From Mycobacterium sp. KBS0706 (GTDB taxonomy: Bacteria > Pseudomonadota > Alphaproteobacteria > DSM-16000 > Inquilinaceae): a stretch of DNA of 64,000 nucleotides. The position numbers and the translations under genes were made by a program. The notes under the pieces are model-generated. The model ran no database searches and was not told the DNA's origin. It was given only the letters and a program-made list of their open reading frames with translations. This document shows, one piece after another, positions 51,501-60,900 of the stretch (position 1 is the stretch's first letter; each line of letters opens with the position of its first letter). The stretch lies in contig NZ_VCCH02000032.1 of assembly GCF_005938675.2 (NCBI RefSeq), positions 1-64,000 on the forward strand, read 5' to 3'.

Positions 51501-53456
51501 CCGATCATCCTCGTCGTCGATGACGGCAAGGGGCTCGGGAACTCCATCGGCCGGATCGCCCGATCCCTCGTCATCCACCAGCCGCCGATCGCGAATGCCG
51601 GCGGCAATCGTGAGGTCTGCACCGGGGACGCGATCACCTTCGACGGGTCGAAATCCCTCGACCCCCAGGGCGGCGCCCTGCGCTATGCCTGGGATTTCGG
51701 CGACGGGACGGCCTCCGACATCGTCAACCCGACCAAGACCTATCGGAAGGCGGGGGTCTATCCGGTCACCCTGGCCGTGAAAGACAGCGCGAACCTGCCG
51801 AACAGCGCCCATGCCGACCGGGTCTCGATCAAGGTCGATCAGGGCGCCTCCGCGAATGCCGGCCCGGATATCGAGGCCTGCGCGATGTCGCCGGTCGATT
51901 TCGACGCCTCGCGCTCCTTCGATCCCAACGGGACGATCAAGCGCTACGACTGGGATTTCGGCGACGGCAAGGTCGCGGTCGGCGAGAAGCCAAGCCATGC
52001 CTATGAACGCCCCGGCGACTACCGGGTGTTCCTGAAGATCGAAGGCCAGCGTGCCGGCCGATGCGATCCGCATTCAACCGACGAGATGTCGGTCAGGATC
52101 CTGGCGGGGCCGGTGGTCAAGATCGATGCCCGCAACGCGGCGCCGCTCGGGGAGATCGCCTTCGACGGCTCCGGCTCGGATATGCAGGGCGGCAAGATCA
52201 CCGGCTGGCATTGGGACTTCGGGGATGGCGGCACCGCCGAGGGCGCGACCGTCAGGCACGTCTTCACCGAGCCCGGCCGCAAGACGGTCACCCTGACTCT
52301 GGCGAGCGACTCGGCCTCGCCCACCTGCCGGCGCGTGAGCGGCACGCATGTCCTGGACATCAATGCCCCGCCCATCGCGGTGATGACGGCACCCGAGAGC
52401 CTTTCGGAGGGTGAGGAGCTGCTCCTCGATGCCGGCCGATCGCATGATCCGGACGGGGCGATCGCGGCCTACAGCTGGGACTTCGGCGACGGCGGCACGG
52501 CGACGGGCGTCCAGGTCAACCACCGCTTCACCGCCGCCGGGACCTACAAGGTTCGCCTGACGGTCACCGACGATGCCGGCGTGGAGAACTCCTCCGCGAC
52601 GGTCGAGCAGATACTGATCGTGCGCCCGCCGCCCACGCCCGACATCGACCTGCCGGTCGCCGCCTGCACCGGCGAGGATGTCCATCTCGTCGTCGACGCT
52701 GCCGCGAAGCCTGCGGATGGCGGCTGGCGCGATGCCGGCGAGACGGATGGGGGCCACACCTTCGTCAGGCGCTTCGAGCAGCCGGGCCGTTACGACGTGA
52801 CGGTCATCACGGATGACGGACGTGACCTGGCCGGCAGCCGCCGGCCGAAGACCCGAATTCTCCACGTCAACCGGCCGCCGGTGGCGATGCCAGGTCCGCA
52901 GCGCACCGTCTGTCCGATGACCGAGGTCGCCTTCGACGGCACCTCCTCCTATGACGCCGATGGCCGCATCGTCCGCTATCAGTGGGACTTCGGTGATGGC
53001 AACGCTGCCCAGGGCCCGAAGGTCACCCATGTCTTCGAGACGCCCGGGACCTACGACATCGCGCTGACCGTGACGGACGATACGGAGTCGAGCTGTGCCG
53101 CGACCCGCAGATCGGCGCGGATCGTGGTCAACGCACCGCCGGTCGCCGATGCCGGACCGCCGTTCGAGGCCTTCGTGGGCGGTGCCGCGGACGCAGTGCT
53201 CCTCGACGGCACGCGGTCCAGGGACCCCGACGGAGGCGCCCTCACGCATGTGTGGCGAGTCGGCGACGGCACTATCGAATCTGGGGAGCGCGTCCGCCAC
53301 CTGTTCCGGCAGACCGGCGACGTCCCGGTGGAGCTGACGGTCACCGACAGCTCGGGTCTGTCCTGCGGCCAGGCCACCGACCGCACCGTCGTCACGGTCC
53401 GTCGGCGCTCACCGATGCTGGTGACCGAGACGCCTGCGGCCGGACCTCGGGAATGA
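48588..53456 (+). CDS. Giant exported protein with about 15 PKD-type repeats
   Basis: 1622 residues. A Sec signal ends at AHA near residue 28. The N-terminal domain of about 275 residues is unassigned (it contains YGDQTIYISVPEDSTGRLWI). From residue 306 to 1610 there are about 15 PKD-like repeats of 85-90 residues each, most with WDFGDG. Degenerate forms include WRFSDG (repeat 2), WDFDDG (3), WDFRDG (6), WDFGDD (7) and WRVGDG (15), and repeat 13 lacks the motif. PKD domains make extended stalks or adhesive arrays. No transmembrane anchor, sortase or autotransporter signal is seen at the C-terminus. The cyclase start overlaps the stop. I infer an extracytoplasmic stalk or ligand-binding partner. 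Confidence 0.88.
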   Translation: MKAGHPRRALFGVALVVLAGAWTLPAHADERPALVTYGGDAPTREGDFYGDQTIYISVPEDSTGRLWINVFDPGIGPAYDKPAGPGRTRYAVFGGPAAFSLPPVAPADPPPEAAAAGTLIAERVFGNEPDAVGQWKTVAVVDPSQGDAVDGRRIFRLLVQGLEGAAGNVFDVAVSARGTEPIEPEGLEIFAYRLTVRAPDPKSFAELRFHPPAGADRLVVHGFDLAYGTLDLTTAFSSVPLKASGQDRWRATEIALDPRAGGAMAALDFGRGVETPNDATFMIADAAGKPVRFELPVRLWPALVRPKPAVDRSDLAACGSVSFDAGRSVDPKGGHLTYRWDFGDGSAAEGPLVRHDYRAPGRYKARLEVLGSSAKIGDGAATDFTVDVKTPPDARIASPASAATGAEVAFDGSGSVADRSPIRHRTWRFSDGTTLKGAKVSRRFDAPGRYLASLTVDDGSGRPCGTDTTEASILVNTTPVAVLGPDRRASVGEDVAFDARRSFDADGRITAYAWDFDDGTRSDAARPAHAYDRPGTYIVRLTVADDAGLPNSMASATTSITVNAPPTSVAGADQSAAVGEPLVFDGSASSDPDGRLLAWDWDFGDGQGGAGEQATHAFSRPGIYRVRLTVRDDSGTSSATGESTLRVRVNDPPVAVAGPDLVVTASAVAFDGIGSFDRDDAIAEYAWDFGDGGTGTGSRPTHVYETPGRYPVRLTVTDRSGTKRNSASDTMTVVVNARPVADPGPDRIVAPGEKVVFDGSRSLDPDGDIADYRWDFRDGSEGKGRIASHGFARPGVYDVRLAVTDDSGDADAVDYKEARITVNAAPVADLGGDLIAAPGDIVRLSAASSYDPDGRIVSYRWDFGDDAPPISTAQVERTFSAPGLYTARLTVADDSGASNGFDSREIKIAVNHAPVADAGPEMMTESLIVSFDGTASTDPDGDALTYRWDFGDGTSAIGARAQHTYAAAGTYPIILVVDDGKGLGNSIGRIARSLVIHQPPIANAGGNREVCTGDAITFDGSKSLDPQGGALRYAWDFGDGTASDIVNPTKTYRKAGVYPVTLAVKDSANLPNSAHADRVSIKVDQGASANAGPDIEACAMSPVDFDASRSFDPNGTIKRYDWDFGDGKVAVGEKPSHAYERPGDYRVFLKIEGQRAGRCDPHSTDEMSVRILAGPVVKIDARNAAPLGEIAFDGSGSDMQGGKITGWHWDFGDGGTAEGATVRHVFTEPGRKTVTLTLASDSASPTCRRVSGTHVLDINAPPIAVMTAPESLSEGEELLLDAGRSHDPDGAIAAYSWDFGDGGTATGVQVNHRFTAAGTYKVRLTVTDDAGVENSSATVEQILIVRPPPTPDIDLPVAACTGEDVHLVVDAAAKPADGGWRDAGETDGGHTFVRRFEQPGRYDVTVITDDGRDLAGSRRPKTRILHVNRPPVAMPGPQRTVCPMTEVAFDGTSSYDADGRIVRYQWDFGDGNAAQGPKVTHVFETPGTYDIALTVTDDTESSCAATRRSARIVVNAPPVADAGPPFEAFVGGAADAVLLDGTRSRDPDGGALTHVWRVGDGTIESGERVRHLFRQTGDVPVELTVTDSSGLSCGQATDRTVVTVRRRSPMLVTETPAAGPRE

Positions 53457-55273
53457 GCCCGGTCTCCTGGCCCATGTCGCTGAGTCTCCGCCGCAAGCTG
53501 CTGCTGTTCTCAGCGCTGATCGCGGCGCTGCCGCTCCTCTTTGCCGGCCAGTCCCTGATCCGGATCGCCCGCGACGAGATGAAAAGCTCCGCCAATGAGC
53601 GGCTGGTTCGGACGGTCCGCGAGGTGACAGGCCAGATCGACGATATCTATGAGCGCGCCTGGCTGCCGCCCCTGCTGATGATCCGCAGCACGCTCGACAG
53701 CGAAAAGGTGGGCGTCGGAGAGAAGGTCGCGGTCCTCACCCACGGAATTGCCGAGCTGCCGGACATCGTCGCGCTGCAGATCACCCTCGATGGCGGCCGC
53801 CTGCCGCTGGTGATCTCGCAGGACCGCTTCAGCGCGAAGCTCACGGAGGCGGGCATCCAGCCCTTGAGCGTGCTCAGGGTGTCGCCGGAAACGATCATGG
53901 CCGCGGCGGGCACGGAGGCAGCGCCGCCCGTGCGGGTCAGCGCCGTCGACTACGAGCCGAAGACCGGGGCTTGGCTCGCGACCGTGATCCTGCCGCTCCA
54001 AAACCCGGTCAGCGGGGCGCGTGCGGTACTCTCCGCCAGGATCGATCTCGGCCGGATCCGGGACTTCATCAGGGACCAGCCGTTTCGCCAGGTCGGCATG
54101 ATCACCACGGTCGACGCGCAGGGGCGGACGCTGTTCGATCCCGAGCAGGCCGGGTCCGGCGAGACCGAGCCGCCGAGCCAGGGCGAGATCGTGACCGAGG
54201 CCCTTGCCGCACGGAAGGAAGGCCGCTCCCGCGTGGTCAGCGTCGACACCTATTCGCGGCCGGACGGAACCCCGATGCTCGGCACCTTCGCCCCGGTCCG
54301 CAACTTCGACTGGACCGTCATGGTCGAGCAGAAGGAGGCGGACGCCTACTATGCCGCCGGGGTCATGATGAACAGCCTGTCCCTCTGGACGATCGGCGGG
54401 CTTGTCATCGCCGTCCTGGGGTCGGTGGCGTTCTCTCTCGGCATCAGCCGCCCGATTCTCGCGATCGGCGAGGCCGCGAACGAGGTGGCCAAGGGGAACT
54501 ACAAGGTCCAGGTCAAGACCGTGCGCTCCCGGGACGAGATCGGCGAGCTGGCAAAGCGCATCAACAACATGATCGTACAGATCAACGAACGCTTCGAGCT
54601 CGCCAAATTCGTGTCCCACGGCACCATCAGCGCCATCCAGCGTTCGGAAGAGACCGGCGTCGCGCTGGGCGGAAGCCGCTGCGAGGTTGCAATCCTTTTC
54701 GTCGATATTCGCGGCTACACGGCATTTGCCGAGAGCCGCGACCCGGAGACAGTCGTCGAGACGCTGAACTTCTATCTCGCCAGGCAGGCCGACCTGGTCG
54801 CCAGTCACAATGGCGACGTCGACAAATTCGTCGGCGACCAGGTCATGGCCGTGTTCCAGGGGCCCGCCATGGCCGCCAACGCCCTCCGCTGCGCCCTCGC
54901 CATGCAGAAGCACATGACCGATGCGTCGGCCAACCGCCCCGACCGCACACTTGCGATCGGAATCGGCATCGATATGGGCGAGGTCGTCATGGGCGCGATC
55001 GGCGCCAGGGATCGCATGGACTTCACGGTGCTGGGCGATCACGTCAACATCGCCGCGCGCCTTTGCTCGGCCGCGAAACCCCGGCAGACGCTCGCAACGG
55101 CCGTGGTGATCCAGGCCGCGATGGGGTCGCACCCGGATTTGCCACTCACCTCCCACGCGCTCGACCCGATCACCGTCAAAGGCAAGAGCGCGCCGCTCAG
55201 GGTCTATGACATCCAGCCGGCGCGGCAAAACAGTCAACTCAAGCGAGCAGGCGGTGGGGCGGCGGAGCTATGA
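53453..55273 (+). CDS. Membrane class III adenylate cyclase with periplasmic sensor and HAMP
   Basis: 606 residues. Helix 1 is near residues 15-33, a Cache-like periplasmic sensor spans about 36-300, helix 2 is near 306-330, and a HAMP segment (AIGEAANEVAKGNYKVQVKT) precedes the cyclase domain (about 405-585). Catalytic elements are intact. The metal Asp lies in ILFVDIRGYTAF and in KFVGDQVMAVF, whose Lys favours ATP, and FTVLGDHVNIAARL carries the Asn/Arg pair. The ATG overlaps the PKD stop (ATGA), so synthesis is coupled; an internal ATG at 53474 is possible. It probably turns an envelope signal into cAMP. A CRP-like target is not in the window, but a cNMP-gated MscS is at 30211. Confidence 0.9.
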   Translation: MSPVSWPMSLSLRRKLLLFSALIAALPLLFAGQSLIRIARDEMKSSANERLVRTVREVTGQIDDIYERAWLPPLLMIRSTLDSEKVGVGEKVAVLTHGIAELPDIVALQITLDGGRLPLVISQDRFSAKLTEAGIQPLSVLRVSPETIMAAAGTEAAPPVRVSAVDYEPKTGAWLATVILPLQNPVSGARAVLSARIDLGRIRDFIRDQPFRQVGMITTVDAQGRTLFDPEQAGSGETEPPSQGEIVTEALAARKEGRSRVVSVDTYSRPDGTPMLGTFAPVRNFDWTVMVEQKEADAYYAAGVMMNSLSLWTIGGLVIAVLGSVAFSLGISRPILAIGEAANEVAKGNYKVQVKTVRSRDEIGELAKRINNMIVQINERFELAKFVSHGTISAIQRSEETGVALGGSRCEVAILFVDIRGYTAFAESRDPETVVETLNFYLARQADLVASHNGDVDKFVGDQVMAVFQGPAMAANALRCALAMQKHMTDASANRPDRTLAIGIGIDMGEVVMGAIGARDRMDFTVLGDHVNIAARLCSAAKPRQTLATAVVIQAAMGSHPDLPLTSHALDPITVKGKSAPLRVYDIQPARQNSQLKRAGGGAAEL

Positions 55274-55340
55274 CCGGTTCCGGCGCCCTGGGCCGAACCA
55301 TCCTCGCCGTGATGTTCCATAAAGAGCTCCCGGACAGAAA

Positions 55341-55370
55341 CGAGGGGCGCACCGGATGGCACGCCCCTCG
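55341..55370. terminator. Hairpin at the end of the cyclase operon
   Basis: CGAGGGGCG / CGCCCCTCG, a 9-base perfect stem with a 12-base loop, lies between the cyclase stop (55273) and the opposing dehydrogenase stop (55406). There is no clear T-run. It is a likely bidirectional barrier. Confidence 0.5.
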
Positions 55371-55405
55371 ATTGCTCAGCCGCTGAGTTCAGGCAGCAGG
55401 TGCGC

Positions 55406-56905
<1,500 letters not shown>

Positions 56906-56998
56906 GGTCGTCTCCTCCTCTGCTGCCGGCACCTTCCCGCTTTACCCGGCGCGCATCAACGCACAGGATCGAGCAACCGTTGTGCGGGATTTCAAGCC

Positions 56999-57886
56999 AT
57001 GGACTGGGACCATCTGCGCGTCTTCCTGGCGGTCGCCCGGCACGGCCAGTTGCTGGCTGCGTCGCGCAAGCTCGCCCTGAACCACGCCACCGTGGCGCGC
57101 CGGCTGGACGCGCTGGAGGCCGATCTGGGCACGGTGCTGTTCGACCGCCGGCCGGCCGGGTCGGTGCTGACCCAGGCCGGCGAGCGGCTGCTGCCGGTGG
57201 CCGAGGGCATCGAGACGGCGCTGCTGGGCGCGGCGGAAGGGCTGCGGGATGACGAGGCGGAGGTGTCGGGCACCGTGCGTATCGGCGCGCCGGACGGCCT
57301 CGGCAACCACTTCCTGGCGCGGGAGCTGGGACGCTTCGCCCGGCAGTATCCGAGCCTGACGGTCGAACTGGTGCCCCTGCCCCGCAGCTTCTCCCTGTCC
57401 CGCCGCGAGGCCGACCTGGCGATCGGGCTGGACCGGCCGGTGGAGGGGCGGCTGATCGTGTCGCGGCTGACCGATTACAGCCTCGGGGTCTATGCCGCGG
57501 CCGACTATCTCGCGGCGGCGGGCACGCCAAAGGATGCGGACGAGTTAGCGGATCATGTCGTGGTGACGGGGGTCGAGGACTACGCCTATGCCCCGGCGCT
57601 GGACTATGCCTGGGCGCTGGAGGACCGGTCGGCCCGGCGCTTCCGCTGCGCCAGCGTCACCGGGCAGATGGAGGCGGTGCGGGCCGGAATCGGCATCGGC
57701 GTGCTGCACGACTTCGCCGCCGCCGATCTGCCCGGGCTGGTGCGGATCCTGCCGGAGATGGGGTTCCGCCGCAGCTACTTCATGCTGTCGCATCCAGACA
57801 GCGCCGGGCTGCGGCGGGTGGCGCTGTGCCGCCAGTTCATCGCCCGCCGCTTCGAGGAGGAGCGCCGGCGCTTCCTGCCGGGGTGA
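56999..57886 (+). CDS. LysR-family transcriptional regulator
   Basis: A 295-residue protein with an N-terminal winged helix (FLAVARHGQLLAASRKLALN, then HATVARRLDALEADLG) and a C-terminal periplasmic-binding-like effector domain. It belongs to the DsdC/GcvA-like group with RRPAGSVLTQAGERLLPVAEG. It is divergent from mmsA with a 93-base gap, the classical arrangement for a LysR activator of the neighbouring gene, so it probably senses an amino-acid- or inositol-derived semialdehyde pathway intermediate. The open frame starts at 56885, but the ATG at 56999 gives the expected MDWDHLRVFLAVA. Confidence 0.9.
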   Translation: MDWDHLRVFLAVARHGQLLAASRKLALNHATVARRLDALEADLGTVLFDRRPAGSVLTQAGERLLPVAEGIETALLGAAEGLRDDEAEVSGTVRIGAPDGLGNHFLARELGRFARQYPSLTVELVPLPRSFSLSRREADLAIGLDRPVEGRLIVSRLTDYSLGVYAAADYLAAAGTPKDADELADHVVVTGVEDYAYAPALDYAWALEDRSARRFRCASVTGQMEAVRAGIGIGVLHDFAAADLPGLVRILPEMGFRRSYFMLSHPDSAGLRRVALCRQFIARRFEEERRRFLPG

Positions 57887-57897
57887 CCGGAAACAGC

Positions 57898-57931
57898 TCC
57901 GGACAGGCTGCCCCACCGCAGCCTGTCCGGA
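57898..57931. terminator. Hairpin between convergent LysR and cytochrome-like genes
   Basis: TCCGGACAGGCTG / CAGCCTGTCCGGA, a 13-base perfect stem with loop CCCCACCG, lies between the LysR stop (57886) and the opposing stop (57953). There is no long T-run. It is probably a shared bidirectional terminator. Confidence 0.6.
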
Positions 57932-57952
57932 AGCCTGGGATGGCGGGGCCGA

Positions 57953-60900
57953 CTAGCGGCTGGCCACCCCAGGGCAGGCGTTCTGCCCGTCCAGCGACCG
58001 CAGATAGGCGGTCACGGCCGCGATATTGCCGACACCAACCTTGCCGCCATGAACCGCGCTGAGATTGGGACGGAACACATCCGCCAGCGTCGCCGCCTGG
58101 CCGTTGTGGAAGTACGAGGACGACTGCCACAGGCCGGTGAGCGTCGGGGTGTCGAAGCCGATCCCGGCCAGCGGCTGGCCCGACCCCGTGCCGGACGACG
58201 GCTGGACGGTGCCGACATCGTGCCGCTGGTTGTCCTGGCTGACGGCAGTGCCGTGGCAGGTCGTGCAGCTGGCCGCCTGGACCACCTGCTGGCCCCGCTG
58301 CGCCTCTGCGGTCAGGCAGCCCTGCGCCGTGCGGTACGGGCTGCGCTGGAAGGTGCTGAGCGACGTGACATAGGCCGCGAGGTTGTCGAGATCAGCGCTC
58401 TTGCCGGCCTTCTTTGGGCCCAGCGGATTGATGGTGGCGGCATAATCAGCGTCGGTCATGAAGCCGGCGCCCTCGAACTCGTCGCGGATGTCCTTCTCGA
58501 AATCCTGCTGCTCGTCGAAATTGGCGGTCCAGTGCAGCTTGCCCATGGCCGGCCCGATGCCTTGCCGCCCCTGCAGCGAGATGGTGCGGCGCAGGCCCTC
58601 GCCGCGCTGGGTGAAGTCCCAGACCATGCCGTCGCTGTCGCCGTCGACATGGCAGCTGGCGCAGGAGATGTAGCTCTCGCTGCTCATCCGCGGATCGGCG
58701 GCGTTGTAGAAGATCCGCTTGCCGGCCAGCACCGCGGTCGGCAGCGGCTCGGTCGCCACGGTGGCGATCACGGTCGGGGCCGGCGTAATGAAATCCTCGC
58801 CGGTCAGCACCTTGCCGATGTCGTGCACGGTGACGCCGCGGTCGAGGAAGGCGTTAACGAACAGGCGCTTCCGGCTGGCGTCGAGATACAGGCCATGCGG
58901 CGTCCGGGCCATGCCGGCAACCGACCCGACCACCGCGCGGCGATAGGGGTCGACGATCTCGACGCTGTTCGATTCCATCTCGGCGACGAAGAGGTAGTTG
59001 CCGGAGGGGGCGAAGATCGCGGCGCGGGCCGGCCCCCGGTTGTTGAAGTCGATCTGCTCGGCAAAGACCTCCTTGCCTTGGGCCAGGTCGAGCTGGGACA
59101 GGATCGAGCGCACGGTGGTGTCGGCCTTCAGATCGATGGCCTTGCGGTAGCGGCCCTGGACGATGTTGTCCTTCTTCGACGGCAGGACGGCGCGCCGCCC
59201 GTCCGGCGAGATCACGACCTGATTCATGTAGTTGGCGACGCCGGGCGCGGCGGCCTCGGTGGCCGGGGTCGTGGTGTCGACCGGCAGCGCGATCACGGTC
59301 GGCCCGGCGGTGGTGGCGAGGCTGACCTTGTAGACCTCGCCCTGCGTCATCTTCGAGCGGAAGCGGGTGACATAGGCCGTCTTCGAATCCGCGCTGACGG
59401 CGATGCCGCGCAGGTCGCCGCCGTCCGGCAGCGTCACCCGGCGGGTGATGGCGCCGGTCGACGGGTTGAACACCGCCAAAACCGACTTGCCGGCCAAAGT
59501 CAGCAGGCCCTTGGTGCCGTCCGGCGTGAACGCCACGCCATAGGGCGCACTGCCATAGTCCAGGGTAAAGCTGCTGACCGCCTTGGTCAGGGGGTCGATG
59601 CGCAGCAGCTTGTCGTCGCCCTGCACCGCGACCCACAGCTTGCCGCCGGGCCCGAGGGCCAGGGTCTTCGGCTCCTTGCCGACCGGCAGCTGCCAGCTCT
59701 TGGCCAGGGTGGCAGCGTCGATCGCGGCGAGGGTGCCGGCATCGGGGTCGAGGGCATAGACCGCCGTGGCGTTGCCGACGATGTTGCTGGTATGGGTCGG
59801 GGCCGCGGCCGTGACCGGATGGATCACGCTCTGCAGGAAGGAGAACGAGGTCTCCGTCCCATCCTCTGTCACCACCGTCACCGACACGGTGTAGTTGCCC
59901 GGCGTCGGGTAGGTGTAGCGTGCGATCGGGCTGGCCGCGGTGGTGGTGACCGGCGCGCTGCCGTCGCCGAAATTCCAGATGTATTTCGCGCCGCTCAGGC
60001 CCAGCGCCGCCGGGTCGAGCGCGACCGCCTTGGCGACCTGCTGCTGCGGCAGCACCGCCGGGCGCGGGTTGAAGATGCCGTCGACCTCGGCATCGGTCAG
60101 CACCCGCTTGTAGACCCGGACATCGGCCAGGATGCCCTTGAAGGCAACCGGGTTGCCCTGGATCTGGCCCAGCATCTGCAGCTTGTCGAACAAGCCCAGC
60201 ACCCCGGCGATGCCGGTCGAGGCGACCTTGGCGCCGTCGATGAACATGGCCTGCGCGCCGGTCACGGCGTCGCGGGTCATGGCGACCTGGTGCCATTGCC
60301 CGTCATTGATCGGCGCCGCGGACCGGGTGACCGGATTGGTGGCGCTGCGGTCGCCGACCGACAGATTCAGATGGCCGGCATTGTCGATCCAGCCCCAGAA
60401 CACGTCATTGGCGCCGCCGACCTGGTCGCGCCCGAAGATGCCCGGCGCCTGCCACGGATTGCTGTTGCCGATCTGGCTGGTCTTCATCCGGAAGCTGACG
60501 GTCGCGGTGCCGCCGAGCACTTCGGCGATGCTGCTGCTCTCCAGCTCGACGCCGGTGGTGCGTGGCGTGAAGTCCAGCCCGCCCTCGGCGTAGCTGTCCT
60601 GGCTGCCGGCCTTGCCGTCATTGCTGCCGGCCACGTCGGTCAGGGTGCTGGCCAGCGGCCAGCGGTTGACATAAGAGGTCGGCACCGCCTGGCTGCCGGT
60701 GGTGAAGCTGGAGGTGAATTCCTGGGCCAGGGCGTTGCCGGCATAATCCTTCACCCCGCCGGCCGTCAGCACCACCTCGTATTCGGTGTTGAGCTGCAGC
60801 GGCTGGGTCGGGGAGAAGTTGACGATGCCGAGCTGGACGCTGTAGGTGCCGGCCAGCGCCGTCCCGCCCTTGGGCCGGACGATGAAGGTGCCGGCATTGA

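Noticed and set aside
48531..52073. 1180-residue minus-strand frame opposite the PKD gene
   Set aside because: Its repetition merely mirrors the PKD repeats on the other strand, and it has no signal peptide or domain.
49507..53430. Regularly spaced repeats that could be mistaken for a CRISPR or tandem DNA array
   Set aside because: The periodicity is about 260 bases, in frame and degenerate at DNA level. It is explained by PKD protein repeats; no short identical repeats or cas genes are present.
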